Assembly (NCBI GenBank): GCA_947464585.1
Contig: CANHYS010000166.1
Location: 1 to 5,816 of the forward strand
Direction: 5' to 3'
DNA from: Planctomycetaceae bacterium
GTDB taxonomy: Bacteria > Planctomycetota > Planctomycetia > Pirellulales > UBA1268
DNA length: 5,816 bases
Shown here: positions 4,875 through 5,816 of the stretch, one piece after another
Layout of the letters: each line of letters starts with the position of its first letter
How positions within the stretch are numbered: position 1 is the first letter of the stretch
The notes under the pieces: model-generated
The model's database searches: none
What the model was told of the DNA's origin: nothing
What the model saw: the letters and a program-made list of their open reading frames with translations, nothing else
Position numbers and translations under genes: made by a program

Positions 4875-5816
4875 TCACGCTTCCACACCCTCGCCGGGCT
4901 CGATCGACAACACGTCTTCGGCGAGATTGGCCGTGAGCACCCTGACGGCGCCTGCCGCCTGGCCGGGAAGGACCAGAATGGCACCCACCGTTCCGCCCGG
5001 CGGCGCCACCCGTGCCAGCCCCGCGGGCCCGAGCACATAGAGCGCCGTGGAGAGGCTGTCGGCCTCGGCGGCCGTGGGGGCGACCACCGTCGCCGACAGC
5101 ACGCCCTCGGCCGGCACTCCCGTGCGGGGATCGAGGATGTGGCCGAGCCGGCGGCCCCGCTCGATGAAAAACTGCGTGCCCGATCCGCTGGTGCCCAGAG
5201 CCTTGTCGTCGAGTTGCACGGTTGCCAGTCGACGGCCCGGCCGGAGCGGATGCCGCACGCCGACCGGCCAGGCTTTCCGTCCCGGCTGGGCGATCCCTTG
5301 CGCTCCTATGGCCCGCACGCTGCTGGCCCCGCCGTGCACGAGCGCACTGGTCACAGCACAGTCGCGGAGTCGCTCCATCACGCGGTCGATCGCCCACCCT
5401 TTGCCGATGGCGCCAGGGTTCAACTCCACGCCCGGTCGGGTGAACCGCACCCGGCTGCCCGCCGCGTCGAGTTCCACCCATTGCATGCCGGCTGCCTCGC
5501 GGGCGCGAGCGAGTTCTTCCGCCGTGGGCGTTCGGCCCTGGCGGCGGAGAAATCCCCAGGTTCTCACCAACGAACCGGCTGCCATGTCAAACGCACCGCC
5601 CGTCCGCTCGTGGAGATTCCTGGCCTCGAGCAACAGAGCAAAGAGATCGGCCTCCACTGGCTGCCAGCCGTGCGCGGCCGTGGCATTGAGGCGGGCCAGT
5701 TCGCTCGTGTCGCGATAGACCGTGATCCGGTCCTCGATCACATCGATCAGATCGAGGCAGTCGACGCCAATCGCCGTGGCGTCTGGCACCTCGCCGGCGT
5801 TGAACAGGATCTCGAA
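4875..5816 (-). CDS. apbE: ApbE-type FAD:protein FMN transferase (5' end outside window)
   Basis: ApbE enzymes move FMN from FAD onto a Thr of target proteins such as NqrB/NqrC, RnfG/RnfD or other extracytoplasmic redox proteins, using Mg2+. The frame is open to the window edge; 313 residues are visible, starting FEILFNAGE, which resembles the normal early strand of the family, so the GTG at 5789 is probably internal and the true start and any signal peptide are off the window. Counting from the first visible residue, the motifs in order are YRDTSELARLN (34-44), TGGAFD (72-77), NPGAIGKGWAID (133-144), HGG (161-163), HILDPRTG (226-233) and EADSLSTAL (251-259), whose Asp253 and Thr257 match the metal-binding Asp/Thr of the family. 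All hallmark segments are present, so an active enzyme is expected. NP replaces the more usual GG before the AIGKG loop. No flavinylation target lies in the window. Confidence 0.93.
   Translation of the reverse strand, partial: FEILFNAGEVPDATAIGVDCLDLIDVIEDRITVYRDTSELARLNATAAHGWQPVEADLFALLLEARNLHERTGGAFDMAAGSLVRTWGFLRRQGRTPTAEELARAREAAGMQWVELDAAGSRVRFTRPGVELNPGAIGKGWAIDRVMERLRDCAVTSALVHGGASSVRAIGAQGIAQPGRKAWPVGVRHPLRPGRRLATVQLDDKALGTSGSGTQFFIERGRRLGHILDPRTGVPAEGVLSATVVAPTAAEADSLSTALYVLGPAGLARVAPPGGTVGAILVLPGQAAGAVRVLTANLAEDVLSIEPGEGVEA

Noticed and set aside
5781..5805. TGGCAC followed by TTGAA, resembling a sigma-54 -24/-12 promoter
   Set aside because: The spacing is too long for the -24/-12 pair and it lies inside the ApbE coding sequence on the opposite strand.

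Overview
The window reads as GC-rich bacterial chromosomal DNA, most likely from a planctomycete (Pirellulales-like). Three things point there: the gene types (a secreted transglutaminase-like protein ending in a WYPCQAAG-type motif, and a stand-alone xylose-isomerase-like TIM-barrel protein), weak or missing Shine-Dalgarno sites at some genes, and intergenic spaces filled with short dispersed repeats. The taxonomic call is inference from gene style. No rRNA, tRNA, CRISPR array, transposase or phage gene was seen.

Layout. A signal-peptide-bearing transglutaminase-like protein lies on + (71-1033). It converges, across a 6-base gap, with a sugar phosphate isomerase/epimerase-like TIM-barrel protein on - (1040-1975), which has its own recognisable RBS and candidate promoter. 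A repeat-filled spacer (1976-2263) follows. Next on - is an NtrC-type sigma-54 activator (2264-3670, possibly starting as far up as 3763) whose receiver domain lacks two conserved signalling residues. A second repeat-rich spacer (3671-4028) holds hairpins that could lie in the activator's leader, plus two tandem terminator-like hairpins placed to end the next gene on -. That gene is a DedA-family membrane protein (4029-4757). Upstream of it, and separated by a good intrinsic terminator, is an ApbE-type FAD:protein FMN transferase (4875 to beyond the window end, 5' end missing).

The four minus-strand genes do not look like one operon. Each junction carries a spacer of 117 to about 360 bases containing hairpins or a terminator, and the functions (envelope, carbohydrate, regulation, membrane, flavoprotein maturation) show no obvious shared pathway.

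The most noteworthy non-coding signal is one small structured repeat family found in both larger spacers. Its core is an arm ending AAGCCC, three variable bases, GCGNGAGC, three variable bases, then GGGAT. Every full copy keeps a GNGA (GNRA-class) tetraloop closed by GC/GC, while the flanking triplets switch between fully paired and unpaired. Copies occur in both orientations, head-to-head and in tandem, much like REP/BIME elements. The window holds no clear new multi-gene system.
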